A stretch of DNA of 35,915 nucleotides, from NCBI RefSeq assembly GCF_937891315.1, contig NZ_CALAGI010000125.1, positions 1 to 35,915 of the forward strand, written 5' to 3'. The stretch is from an uncultured Amaricoccus sp. GTDB lineage: Bacteria > Pseudomonadota > Alphaproteobacteria > Rhodobacterales > Rhodobacteraceae. Shown here piece by piece: positions 1-7,827 of the stretch (positions within the stretch are counted from its first letter, which is position 1; each line of letters opens with the position of its first letter). The notes under the pieces were generated by a model. It had not been told where the DNA came from. It worked only from the letters and a program-made list of their open reading frames with translations, and did no database searches. The translations under genes were made by a program, and so were the position numbers.

Positions 1-2
1 CG

Positions 3-101
3 CTGGTCGCTGGTGAAGTGGCGCTCGCCGAAGCGGTGGCGGCGGCGCAGCCTTGCGCGGACGGCCCGCCCGAGGTTGACCGGAGCGCGGTTTCGCTCTA
101 G
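3..101 (+). CDS. possible C-terminal fragment of an unidentified protein
   Basis: An open frame enters from the left edge and stops at TAG 99-101, a few bases before rnpB. It gives 32 residues ending in DRSAVSL, with an alanine-rich stretch before it, and its third codon positions are mostly G or C as in real genes here. The piece is too short to assign to a family. It could also be chance, because stop codons are rare in such GC-rich DNA. Confidence 0.3.
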   Translation: MVAGEVALAEAVAAAQPCADGPPEVDRSAVSL

Positions 102-106
102 CAGCG

Positions 107-511
107 GCGGGCGTGGACGGCTGGATGGCCGCGGCCCGGCGACGGGGCGAGGAAAGTCCGGACTCCAGGGAGAGATGGCGGCGGGTAACGCCCGCCCGGG
201 GCAACCCGAGGGAAAGCGCCACAGAGATCAGACCGCCGGCCGTTGTCCCCGGACCCGGCCGGCAAGGGTGAAACGGTGGGGTAAGAGCCCACCGCGCCGG
301 CGGCGACGCCGGTGGCATGGCAAGCCCCGCCAGGAGCAAGGCCAAATAGGGATCGCGCGGGGCCTTCCGCGACAGCGGAGCCCCAGGGGTTCTCCCGCCC
401 AGCGATCCGGGTTGGCTGCCAGAGCCCGCCGGCGACGGCGGGCCTAGAGGAATGGTCATCGGCGCGGCTCCGGCCGCGTCACAGAATCCGGCTTACAGGC
501 CGTCCGCGCGC
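107..511 (+). ncRNA. rnpB: RNase P RNA (class A)
   Basis: This is the catalytic RNA of ribonuclease P, which trims 5' leaders from pre-tRNAs. The 5' conserved core GAGGAAAGTCCGGACTCC lies at about 150-167 and its 3' partner ACAGAATCCGGCTTACAG at 481-498, together forming the P4 core. The outer P1 helix is visible: GCGTGGACGGC (111-121) pairs with GCCGTCCGCGC (498-508). Other typical pieces are the GGGTAACGCCCGCCCGGGGCAACCCGAGGGAAAGCGCCACAGA region (about 182-226, several conserved blocks) and GGTGAAACGGTGGGGTAAGAGCCCACCG around 267-296. Length and order fit bacterial type A molecules. The ends are set by P1 and may be off by a few bases. Confidence 0.95.
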
Positions 512-640
512 GACTCCCCCCCGAACGGAACCCCGACTCCCGCCGGCGCGCCGCCCGTCACCCGGGCACGCCCATGCTGACCCGGGGTTCAACCCTCCAG
601 TGCGCCGGAAGCCCCGCGGGACCACGCCGGCCCCCGGCCT

Positions 641-766
641 CTGCCAGTTTCATATTGGCAGAATTCCTATCGGGCAGGACGAGGGGCCCCGCCAACGGGC
701 GGGGAGAAAAAAGGACTCGCGGCCAACAGGCCGCTCCTTCGCTCCGGCGTCAGCCGGAGCGCGGCC
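641..766. repeat. inverted repeats in the rnpB-transketolase spacer
   Basis: No gene is seen between the end of rnpB and the start at 856. The spacer contains three clear inverted repeats. CTGCCA/TGGCAG lies at 641-646 and 656-661 with a 9-base loop. CCCCGCC/GGCGGGG lies at 687-693 and 98 to 104 of the same hundred (698-704), with loop AACG. A 9-bp stem CGCTCCGGC/GCCGGAGCG lies at 740-748 and 753-761, and can be extended by GGCCGC/GCGGCC (729-734, 761-766). None is followed by a T-run on the plus strand, so they do not look like classical terminators. They may be rnpB 3' processing or attenuation structures, operators, or copies of an intergenic palindrome. Confidence 0.5.
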
Positions 767-855
767 CAAGGGCTACGCCCGCGGGAGCCCTCGGCGGGGT
801 CGCCATCGCCCCCGTCTCCGGTCTATGCTGCGGCGAACAATCCCGGGGGCGACGC

Positions 856-3249
856 ATGGACGAGACGAGGATCCCGACGCTGGCCGCGCTCGAGCGAAAG
901 CTGCTCTGGCTGTCCACCTGGATGATCCACAATGCGAACCATCTGCGCGAGAGCGCGGACGGGCTCAAGGTCGGCGGGCACCAGGCTTCCTCGGCATCGC
1001 TCGCCACGGTGATGACCGCGCTCTATTTCGACGCGCTGCGCCCCGAGGACCGGGTGGCCGTGAAGCCGCACGCCTCGCCGATCTTCCATGCGATCCAGTA
1101 TCTTCTCGGCAACCAGACCCGCGAGAAGCTGGAAACCTTCCGCGCCTTCAAGGGGGCGCAATCCTATCCCTCGCGCACCAAGGACATCGACGACGTCGAT
1201 TTCTCCACCGGCTCGGTCGGGCTCGGCGTCGCCCAGACGCTGTTCGCCTCGCTGGTCCAGGACTATCTCCGCGCCCGCGACTGGGCGACGGGTCGGCCGG
1301 AGGGCCGGATGGTCGCCCTGCTCGGCGACGCCGAGATGGACGAGGGCAACATCATCGAGGCGCTGCTCGAAGGCTGGAAGCACGGGCTGCGCAATTGCTG
1401 GTGGGTGGTCGACTACAACCGCCAGAGCCTCGACGCCGTGGTGCGCGAGGGCCTGTGGAGCCGCTTCGAATCGATCTTCCGCGGCTTCGGCTGGGATGTC
1501 GTCATCCTGAAGCACGGCACATTGCAGCGCGAAGCCTTCGCCGAACCGGGCGGCGACGCCTTGCGCGACTGGATCGACCGCTGTCCGAACCAGCTCTATT
1601 CCGCCCTGACCTATCAGGGCGGCGCCGCCTGGCGCCGCCGGCTGATGGACGAGATCGGCGACCAGGGCCCGGTCTCGGCGCTGATCGAGCGGCGCTCGGA
1701 CGCTGATCTCGCACGGCTGATGGGCAATCTCGGCGGCCACGACCTGCCGACGCTGCTCGACGCCTTCGCCGCCGCGCGGACGCACGACCGGCCGACCTGC
1801 TTCATCGCCTATACTATCAAGGGCCACGGCCTGCCGCTCGCCGGGCACAAGGACAACCACGCCGGCCTGATGACCACCGCCCAGGCCGAGGCGCTCCGCG
1901 CCGAGATGAACATCCGGCCGGGCCACGAATGGGACCGGTTCGAAGGGCTCGACCTGCCCGAGGACGCGCTCCGCGACTTCCTCGCCCGCGTGCCCTTCAA
2001 CGCCGCCGGCCGACGGCGCTTCCACGCGCCGGCCGTTCCGGTCCCCGACGCGCTGCCCTGGCCGCGGCAGTCGGTCATGTCGACACAGCAGGGCTTCGGC
2101 CTCATCCTGAACGAACTCGCCCGCTCGGACACCGAGATCGCCCGCCGCGTCGTCACCACCTCGCCCGATGTCACGGTCTCGACCAATCTCGGTGGCTGGG
2201 TCAACCGCCGCGGCCTCTTCGCGCGCGAAAGTCTCGCCGACACGTTCCGGCAGGAGCGCATTCCCTCGACCTTCAACTGGGAATTCTCGCCGCGCGGCCA
2301 GCATCTCGAACTCGGCATCGCCGAGATGAACCTGTTTCTCATGCTCTCCGGCCTCGGCCTGTCGCATTCGCTGTTCGGCGAGCGGCTGCTCCCGGTCGGC
2401 ACGCTCTATGATCCCTTCATCAAGCGCGGGCTCGATGCGCTGAACTATGCCTGCTACCAGGACGCCCGCTTCATCCTCGTTGCCACCCCGTCGGGCGTGT
2501 CGCTGGCGCCGGAGGGCGGCGCGCATCAGTCGATCGCGACGCCGCTGATCGGCATGGCGCAGGACGGGCTGGCGGCCTTCGAGCCCGCCTTCGTCGACGA
2601 ACTCGCCACCATCCTGCGCTTTGCCTTCGACTATGCCCAGCGTGACGGCGACGCCGAGCCCGACGGCGTCACCTGGCTCCGCGACGCGGTCGGCGGCTCG
2701 GTCTATCTCCGGCTCTCGACCCGCGCGCTCGAACAGCCGGCGCGCCGGATCGAGCCGGGTCTCGCGGCCGAGATCATCAATGGCGGCTACTGGCTGCGCC
2801 CGCCCGGACCGAACGCCGCGGTGGTGATCGCCTATACCGGCGTCGTCGCGTCCGAGGCGATCGAGGCGGCGGGGCTGATGGCCGAGGACCGGCGCGACGT
2901 CGGCGTGCTCGCGATCACCTCGGCCGACCGGCTGCATGCCGGCTGGTCGGCGGCCCAGCGCGCCCGCGAGGCCGGGCTCGGCCATGCCCGCGGCCATGTC
3001 GAGCGGCTGCTCTCCCAGATCTCGCGCGACTGCGCGCTCATCACCGTGGCCGACGGCCATCCCGCCGGCCTCGCCTGGCTTGGCGCGGTCCAGGGCAATC
3101 CGACGCGCGCGCTCGGGGTCGAGCATTTCGGCCAGACCGGCACGGTCGCCGACCTCTACCGCCACTTCGGCATCGACGCGCAAGGGATCCTGCGCGCGGC
3201 CGAAACCATGTCCGGCGGCCAGCCGATCCGCCATCTCCGCCACGCATGA
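856..3249 (+). CDS. transketolase / AceE-like 2-oxoacid dehydrogenase E1 family protein
   Basis: This 797-residue thiamine-diphosphate enzyme resembles homodimeric pyruvate dehydrogenase E1 (AceE) and transketolase. The ATG at 856 follows GGGGGCG and begins MDETRIPTLAALE. The upstream extension of the frame to 574 has no family-like sequence. GGHQASSASLATV near residue 40 matches the AceE GGH-AS block. The ThDP/Mg motif GDAEMDEGNI (about 157) runs to DYNRQSLD (about 184). GHDLPTLLDAF and KGHGLPLAGHKDNHAGLM match the AceE region before the active-site loop. The pyrimidine domain contains LGIAEMNLFL, and TPSGVSLAPEGGAHQS lies near 540-556. The protein lacks the N-terminal segment of about 85 residues that in AceE binds the E2 core, and no E2/E3 genes are nearby. 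The stop overlaps a possible ATGA start of cobU, so the two are probably co-transcribed. The true substrate is unknown. Confidence 0.85.
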   Translation: MDETRIPTLAALERKLLWLSTWMIHNANHLRESADGLKVGGHQASSASLATVMTALYFDALRPEDRVAVKPHASPIFHAIQYLLGNQTREKLETFRAFKGAQSYPSRTKDIDDVDFSTGSVGLGVAQTLFASLVQDYLRARDWATGRPEGRMVALLGDAEMDEGNIIEALLEGWKHGLRNCWWVVDYNRQSLDAVVREGLWSRFESIFRGFGWDVVILKHGTLQREAFAEPGGDALRDWIDRCPNQLYSALTYQGGAAWRRRLMDEIGDQGPVSALIERRSDADLARLMGNLGGHDLPTLLDAFAAARTHDRPTCFIAYTIKGHGLPLAGHKDNHAGLMTTAQAEALRAEMNIRPGHEWDRFEGLDLPEDALRDFLARVPFNAAGRRRFHAPAVPVPDALPWPRQSVMSTQQGFGLILNELARSDTEIARRVVTTSPDVTVSTNLGGWVNRRGLFARESLADTFRQERIPSTFNWEFSPRGQHLELGIAEMNLFLMLSGLGLSHSLFGERLLPVGTLYDPFIKRGLDALNYACYQDARFILVATPSGVSLAPEGGAHQSIATPLIGMAQDGLAAFEPAFVDELATILRFAFDYAQRDGDAEPDGVTWLRDAVGGSVYLRLSTRALEQPARRIEPGLAAEIINGGYWLRPPGPNAAVVIAYTGVVASEAIEAAGLMAEDRRDVGVLAITSADRLHAGWSAAQRAREAGLGHARGHVERLLSQISRDCALITVADGHPAGLAWLGAVQGNPTRALGVEHFGQTGTVADLYRHFGIDAQGILRAAETMSGGQPIRHLRHA

Positions 3250-3278
3250 CCCCGCTCCGCTCCGCGAAACCGGCGGCG

Positions 3279-3782
3279 ATGAGCGTCACCCTGGTCCTCG
3301 GCGGCGCCCGCTCCGGCAAGAGCCGCGCCGCCGAGGCGCTGGTCGAAGCCTTGCCGCCGCCCTGGCACTATCTTGCCACCGCCGAGGCGCTGGACACCGA
3401 GATGGCCGAGCGCATCGCCGCGCATCGCGCGGCGCGGCCCGCCGGCTGGATCACCCATGACACGCCGTTCAATCTCGCCGGGACGCTGGCCGCGCTGCCC
3501 CCGGGTCAGCCCGCGCTGGTCGATTGCCTCACCCTCTGGCTCACCAACCTCATGCTCGCCGAGCGCGACCTCGCCGCCGAGACCGCGCGCCTGACCGAGG
3601 CGCTGGCCGCGCCATCGCGGACGCTGGTTCTCGTCGCCAACGAGGTCGGGCTCGGCATCGTGCCCGACAACCCGCTCGCCCGCCGCTTCCGCGACGCGGC
3701 CGGGCGGCTGAACCAGGCGGTCGCCGCCCGGGCGGATCATGTGTTCTTCATGGTCGCGGGACTGACGACGCGGATAAAGTAG
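3279..3782 (+). CDS. cobU: bifunctional adenosylcobinamide kinase / adenosylcobinamide-phosphate guanylyltransferase
   Basis: This 167-residue protein phosphorylates adenosylcobinamide and then transfers GMP to give AdoCbi-GDP, activating it for nucleotide-loop attachment (called cobP in P. denitrificans). The P-loop GGARSGKS sits at residues 6-13. The following HYLATAEALDTEM, HRAARPAGW, DCLTLWLTNLM and VANEVGLGIVP blocks are diagnostic of CobU/CobP. The end VAGLTTRIK resembles the usual family terminus. I chose ATG 3279 because the family starts almost directly at the P-loop strand. An in-frame ATG at 3246 forms an ATGA overlap with the upstream stop and would add 11 residues (MTPLRSAKPAA), so translational coupling from there is possible. 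Confidence 0.93.
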   Translation: MSVTLVLGGARSGKSRAAEALVEALPPPWHYLATAEALDTEMAERIAAHRAARPAGWITHDTPFNLAGTLAALPPGQPALVDCLTLWLTNLMLAERDLAAETARLTEALAAPSRTLVLVANEVGLGIVPDNPLARRFRDAAGRLNQAVAARADHVFFMVAGLTTRIK

Positions 3783-3838
3783 GAGCGTCTGGCCTTCCGC
3801 CCGGCGATGCTTTAGATATTGCGTCAAATCAAGACTCT

Positions 3839-3878
3839 AGAGCGGACGACCCGGTGCAACCGGGTCGGCGTTCGCTCT
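3839..3878. repeat. nested palindrome between cobU and bluE
   Basis: A perfect 9-bp stem CGACCCGGT/ACCGGGTCG (3847-3855 and 3859-3867, loop GCA) is nested inside AGAGCG/CGCTCT (3839-3844, 3873-3878). A CTAG tetramer sits at the left edge. It fills most of the 139-base gap between the cobU stop and the bluE start. The style, with CTCTAGAGCGG and a strong central hairpin, resembles the dispersed intergenic palindromes of Hyphomicrobiales. Whether it is repeated elsewhere cannot be told from one copy. It lacks a T-run, so it is at best a weak terminator or an mRNA-stability hairpin. Confidence 0.55.
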
Positions 3879-3921
3879 GGGCCAGCGGCCGGAAACGGAC
3901 AGGAAGGCGCCGACGCGTGCG

Positions 3922-4794
3922 ATGAAGCCCGGCCCTCCCAACGACGCGGCGCGCGCCTGTTCCCGTGCCCGGCCGCTCGAAATCTCGGTCGCCGGTCATT
4001 TCGGCGAATTGCTGCAAGGCCGGCTCGGCCCGGGCGGTCCGCTCGCCCTTGTTACCTTGCCCGCGCCGGGCCTGCGGGTGACCGCGCGACTGCTGGCCGG
4101 GCCGTTCGGCCTGCATGGCGCGGGCATTCTCGACCGGACGGCGGCGGCGGCGCTGTGGCGCGCCTTCGGCGCCACGCCGCGCGGGCGGCTTCTGCTCCGC
4201 GCCGGGATGCCGCCCGGCGGCGGCGCCGGATCCTCGACCGCCGGGCTGGTCGCCGCCGGGCGACTGGTCGCCGCCGCGCTCGGCGCGCCGCCGCCCGAAC
4301 CGGAGCGGCTGGCCGCGCTCTGTCTCACGCTCGAAGGCGCGACCGATCCGCTCATGCACGCACGTCCCGCGCGCCTGCTCTGGGCGCCGCGCGCGGCGCG
4401 CGTGCTCGGCGGCCTGCCGCCGCCGCCGCCATTCGCGATCGTCGGCGGCTTTCTCGGACCCGGCCGGCGAACCGACCCCGCCGATCTCGATTTCGCCGAC
4501 ATCGCCGATCTCGTCGCCGCCTGGGCCCCCGCCGCCGCGCGCGGCGACCTTCCCGCCCTCGCCGCCCTCGCCACCGAATCCGCCGGCCGGAACCAGAGCC
4601 ACCGCGGCGGGCCGCCGCTGGCGCCGCTCCGCGCCGCCGCCGACCGGCTCGGCGCGCTCGGCCTCTTCACCGCCCATACCGGATCGGCGCGCGGGCTGAT
4701 CTTCGCGCGCGGCCGCGTTCCGCCCGAAGCCGAAGCGGCGCTGAGGACGATGGGCATGCGCGGCATCCACCGCTATGGTCTCGCAAATCTTTGA
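3922..4794 (+). CDS. bluE: L-threonine kinase, GHMP family (BluE/PduX-like)
   Basis: This 290-residue GHMP kinase most likely makes L-threonine-O-3-phosphate, the substrate that CobC decarboxylates to the aminopropanol phosphate arm of cobalamin. The N-terminal SVAGHFGELLQGRLGPGG is the hallmark of BluE/PduX kinases. The GHMP ATP-binding loop PPGGGAGSSTAG lies near residues 97-108. TGSARGLIFARG near the C-terminus corresponds to the third GHMP motif. It is followed ten bases later by cobC, whose product uses its presumed product. This is the same gene pairing logic as in Rhodobacter cob clusters. The N-terminal 15-18 residues are proline- and alanine-rich and may not all be translated. The family is sure and the exact substrate is inferred from context. 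Confidence 0.85.
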   Translation: MKPGPPNDAARACSRARPLEISVAGHFGELLQGRLGPGGPLALVTLPAPGLRVTARLLAGPFGLHGAGILDRTAAAALWRAFGATPRGRLLLRAGMPPGGGAGSSTAGLVAAGRLVAAALGAPPPEPERLAALCLTLEGATDPLMHARPARLLWAPRAARVLGGLPPPPPFAIVGGFLGPGRRTDPADLDFADIADLVAAWAPAAARGDLPALAALATESAGRNQSHRGGPPLAPLRAAADRLGALGLFTAHTGSARGLIFARGRVPPEAEAALRTMGMRGIHRYGLANL

Positions 4795-4804
4795 GGGGAC
4801 GAGC

Positions 4805-5797
4805 ATGCGCGATCACGGCGGCGATCTCGGCGCGGCGGTCGCGCGGCATGGCGGAATTCCGGGCGACTGGATCGACCTCTCGACCGGCATCAACCGCCTG
4901 CCCTACGACCCGCCAGCCTTCGCGGCCCACGCGCTCCGCGACCTGCCGCCGCCCGAGGACGTCGCCGCCTGCGCCGAGGCCGCCCGCCGCGCCTATGGTG
5001 TCGCCGAGGCGGTCGATTGCCTGCCGCTCGCCGGCGCGCAGGCGGCGATCCAGCTCCTGCCCCGCCTCCGGCCACCGGGTCGCGCCGCGGTTCTCGGCCC
5101 GACCTACAACGAGCACGCCGCCGCCTTCGCCGCCGCCGGCTGGACCGTCGCGGATCGCGGAACGCTCGAAGAACTCGCCGGCTTCGACGCGGTGGTCGTC
5201 GTCAATCCGAACAACCCCGATGGCAGGCGTTGGCCGCCGGAGGCGATCAGCGCGCTGACCGCCAGCAACGGGCTCGTGGTGGTGGACGAAAGCTTCGCGG
5301 ACGTGGCGCCCGAAGTGTCGGTCGCCGCGTTTCTCGGGCGGCCGGGCCTCGTCGCCCTGCGGTCCTTCGGCAAGTTCTTCGGCCTCGCCGGGCTCCGCCT
5401 CGGCTTCGCGCTCGGCGCCCGCGCCGAGATCGCCCGCCTGCGCGACGCCGCCGGCCCGTGGTCCGTGGCCGGCCCGGCGCTCGCCGCCGGCCGGCTGGCA
5501 CTCGACGACGCCCACTGGATCCGGGCGACCCGCGCCCGCCTCGGCTTCCACGCCCGCCGCCTCGACCAGCTCGCGGCCGGCGCCGGCTGGACCCTCGTCG
5601 GCGGCACCGGCCTCTTCCGCCTCTATGACACGCCGGACGCCGCCGCCGCGCAGGACGCGCTCGCCCGGCATCGGATCTGGAGCCGCCGGTTTCCCTATTC
5701 CGACCGTTGGCTGCGCCTCGGCCTGCCCGGACCGGAGGCCGAATGGCACCGCGTCGCCGAGGCGCTTACCCGCGTCGCAGCAGATAGATGTCCATGA
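4805..5797 (+). CDS. cobC: threonine-phosphate decarboxylase (PLP-dependent)
   Basis: This 330-residue fold-type I PLP enzyme converts L-threonine-O-3-phosphate to (R)-1-amino-2-propanol O-2-phosphate (CobC in P. denitrificans, CobD in Salmonella). The start ATG 4805 follows GAGGGGACG and gives MRDHGGDLGAAVARHG, the normal family beginning; an upstream ATG at 4775 lies inside bluE. Family blocks seen are DLSTGINRLPYDPP (about 23-36), LPLAGAQAAIQLLPRL, VVNPNNPDGR (about 136-145), VVVDESFADVAPE, and the PLP-lysine motif SFGKFFGLAGLRLG (about 189). The gene is downstream of bluE in a short operon. Its last 32 bases overlap the 3' end of the convergent cobF. Confidence 0.93.
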   Translation: MRDHGGDLGAAVARHGGIPGDWIDLSTGINRLPYDPPAFAAHALRDLPPPEDVAACAEAARRAYGVAEAVDCLPLAGAQAAIQLLPRLRPPGRAAVLGPTYNEHAAAFAAAGWTVADRGTLEELAGFDAVVVVNPNNPDGRRWPPEAISALTASNGLVVVDESFADVAPEVSVAAFLGRPGLVALRSFGKFFGLAGLRLGFALGARAEIARLRDAAGPWSVAGPALAAGRLALDDAHWIRATRARLGFHARRLDQLAAGAGWTLVGGTGLFRLYDTPDAAAAQDALARHRIWSRRFPYSDRWLRLGLPGPEAEWHRVAEALTRVAADRCP

Positions 5798-6509
5798 TCC
5801 AGCCGTTCACCGCGCGCGCCTCGGCGCGGACGGCGGCGATGCGCCCGGCCACCTCGGCGAGCGGCCCGGCGATCAGGATCTCGTTCGGCATCCCGAGATA
5901 GGCGCCCCAGTAGATCCACAACCCCTCCGCCTCGACCGCGCGGAAGGCGCAGCCGCCGTCGAGCATCACCGCGACCGAGGCCGCCGCCGGCATCGCGAGG
6001 CGCAAGTTGCGCCCGGTGGTGATCTCCACCGCCTCGCCGACCGCGTTCAGCGCGATGCCATGCCGCGCGCAGAGGAGCTGCAGGCTGGTGATCCCCGGCA
6101 CCACCCGCCGCCGGAAGACGAACCCGCCCAGCGCCATCAGGTCGAGAACGCGGAGCGTGCTGTCATAGAGCGACGGATCCCCCCAGACCAGCAGCGCCAC
6201 GGCCGCGTCCGGTCCCGCCTCCGCCTCGATCAGCGCGCGATAGGTCGCGGCGATCGCGCGGTGCCAGTCCGCGACCCCGCTCCGGTACTCGCCCTCCGCG
6301 TCGCGCACCGGCAGGTCGAACTCGACCAGCCGGGCGCGGCCTTCGAGATAGCGCCCGCAGATCTCGCGGCGCAGCTCGGCCAGATCCGCCTTGGCCGGCC
6401 CCTTGCGCGGGATGAGGACAAGGTCGACGGCGTTCAGCGCCCGGATCGCCTCGATCGTCACGTGATCGGGATTGCCGGTGCCGATGCCGATCAGGACGAT
6501 CTCGCGCAT
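5766..6509 (-). CDS. cobF: precorrin-6A synthase (deacetylating)
   Basis: CobF methylates C-1 of precorrin-5 and releases the extruded two-carbon unit as acetate, an aerobic-route step. The 247-residue protein begins MREIVLIGIGTGNPDHVT, the tetrapyrrole methylase N-terminus with SAM-site glycines. It also has LIPRKG, LLVWGDPSLYDSTLRVL, and VVPGITSLQLLCARHGIALN, all typical of CobF. GAGG lies about 6 bases before the chosen ATG, overlapping the cobB stop region. A longer start at 6536 would overlap cobB and adds only MPSRSTEAA. It is the last gene of the cobL-E-M-A-B-F operon, and its 3' end overlaps convergent cobC by 32 bases. Confidence 0.95.
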   Translation of the reverse strand: MREIVLIGIGTGNPDHVTIEAIRALNAVDLVLIPRKGPAKADLAELRREICGRYLEGRARLVEFDLPVRDAEGEYRSGVADWHRAIAATYRALIEAEAGPDAAVALLVWGDPSLYDSTLRVLDLMALGGFVFRRRVVPGITSLQLLCARHGIALNAVGEAVEITTGRNLRLAMPAAASVAVMLDGGCAFRAVEAEGLWIYWGAYLGMPNEILIAGPLAEVAGRIAAVRAEARAVNGWIMDIYLLRRG

Positions 6510-6516
6510 GGCGGCC

Positions 6517-7827
6517 TCAGTCGATCGCGATGGCATGGAAGAACGCGCCGCTCACCCAGGCCCGGCGCGCGCCCGACGGCCCGATCGGCTGGCCGAGGCC
6601 GTCGGCCAACTCGGCCAATGGCGCGTCGCTCCCCGGCTCGATCACCCGCGCATAGTGGAACTCGTGGCCACGCACCCGCTCGCCCGCCCGCCCGATCGGG
6701 CAATCGGCGAGCAGCCGCGCCCGACGATAGCCGAGGTTCATCCGGCGCCTGGCAAAGCTCGTCACATGGTCGAGCAGCCCCGCCATTTCGTGCGTCACGC
6801 CGTCCGCGTCCTCGAGCGCGCGGCCGAGCACCATGAAGCCGCCGCATTCGCCGTGCACCGGCCGCGTCTCGGCGAACCGCCGCAGCCCGGCGCGAAAGCC
6901 ACCGGCCGCCGCCAGACGCCCGGCATGCAGCTCGGGATAGCCGCCCGGCAACCAGCAGGCGTCGCAGGCATCGTCCGGCGCCTCATCCGCCAGCGGCGAG
7001 AACGGCAGGAGCTCGGCCCCCGCCGCGCGCCAGGCCCGTGCGAGATGCGGATAGAGAAAGCTGAAGGCCGCGTCGTCGGCGATGGCGATCCTCTGCCCCG
7101 GCGGCCGCGGCGTCGCACCCGCCCCGACCGCCTCCGGCGCGAGCGGTGCCGCGAGGCCGAGCAGCGCGTCGAGATCGAGCGCCGCCTCCATCACATCGGC
7201 CAGCCGCTCGATGAAAATCTCCAGCCCCGCGTGCTCCCGCGCCTGGACAAGGCCGAGATGCCGCTCCGGCAGGCCCATGTCCGGGTTGCGCGGCACCGCG
7301 CCCACGACCGGCAGGCCGAGCGCTTCGATCGCCGCGCGGCACATCGCCTCGTGCCGCGCGCTCGCCACCTGATTGAGGATCACCCCGGCGATCCGCACCC
7401 CGGGATCATGCGCCGCGAAGCCGCGGGCGATGGCCGCGACGGTCTGCGACTGTCCGGAGACATCGAGCACCAGCGCCACCGGAACGCCCCAGCGCCGCGC
7501 GAGATCGGCCGCCGCGCCGGTCCGCCCGTCGGCGGCCGCGATGCCGTCGAACAGCCCCATCGCGCTCTCGATCACCAGCAGGTCGGCCCGCGCCTGCTCG
7601 GTCGCCAGCGCGTCGAGCAGCGCGGGCGGCATCGCCCAGCTGTCGAGATTGACCCCCGGCGCCCCGGTCGCCGCGGCGTGAAAGCCGGGGTCGATATAAT
7701 CCGGCCCCGATTTCGCCCCGCGCACCGCGAGCCCCCGCCGGCGCAGCGCGCGCATCAGCCCGATCGCGACGCTGGTCTTGCCGGATCCCGAGCGCGCGCC
7801 GCCGACGATCAGCGCCCGCGCGCTCAT
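6517..7827 (-). CDS. cobB: cobyrinate / hydrogenobyrinate a,c-diamide synthase
   Basis: CobB amidates the a and c acetate side chains of hydrogenobyrinic acid with glutamine and ATP, giving the substrate of the CobNST chelatase. The 436-residue protein starts MSARALIVGGARSGSGKTSV with the dethiobiotin-synthetase-like P-loop at about 9-18, followed by KSGPDYIDPGFHAAATG. The C-terminal half is a class-I-like glutamine amidotransferase domain: PGGYPELHAGRLA, and the nucleophile Cys in HGECGGFMVLG (Cys328). RRMNLGYRRA and GHEFHYARV follow as expected. The ATG overlaps the cobA stop (ATGA, 7824-7827). Confidence 0.96.
   Translation of the reverse strand: MSARALIVGGARSGSGKTSVAIGLMRALRRRGLAVRGAKSGPDYIDPGFHAAATGAPGVNLDSWAMPPALLDALATEQARADLLVIESAMGLFDGIAAADGRTGAAADLARRWGVPVALVLDVSGQSQTVAAIARGFAAHDPGVRIAGVILNQVASARHEAMCRAAIEALGLPVVGAVPRNPDMGLPERHLGLVQAREHAGLEIFIERLADVMEAALDLDALLGLAAPLAPEAVGAGATPRPPGQRIAIADDAAFSFLYPHLARAWRAAGAELLPFSPLADEAPDDACDACWLPGGYPELHAGRLAAAGGFRAGLRRFAETRPVHGECGGFMVLGRALEDADGVTHEMAGLLDHVTSFARRRMNLGYRRARLLADCPIGRAGERVRGHEFHYARVIEPGSDAPLAELADGLGQPIGPSGARRAWVSGAFFHAIAID

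Noticed and set aside
13..447. 144-residue frame at the left end
   Set aside because: Most of it lies inside rnpB, an RNA gene with full consensus; the residues are Arg/Pro/Gly noise.
687..710. GC hairpin followed by AGAAAAAA as a terminator of rnpB
   Set aside because: The tail is A-rich on the plus strand, not T-rich, and on the minus strand the T-run precedes the stem, so it does not fit an intrinsic terminator in either direction.
823..3243. 806-residue open frame antisense to the AceE-like gene
   Set aside because: The sense frame has clear ThDP motifs and a ribosome site; the antisense protein is low-complexity Arg/Ala/Gly/Glu without family signatures, as expected from high-GC shadow frames.
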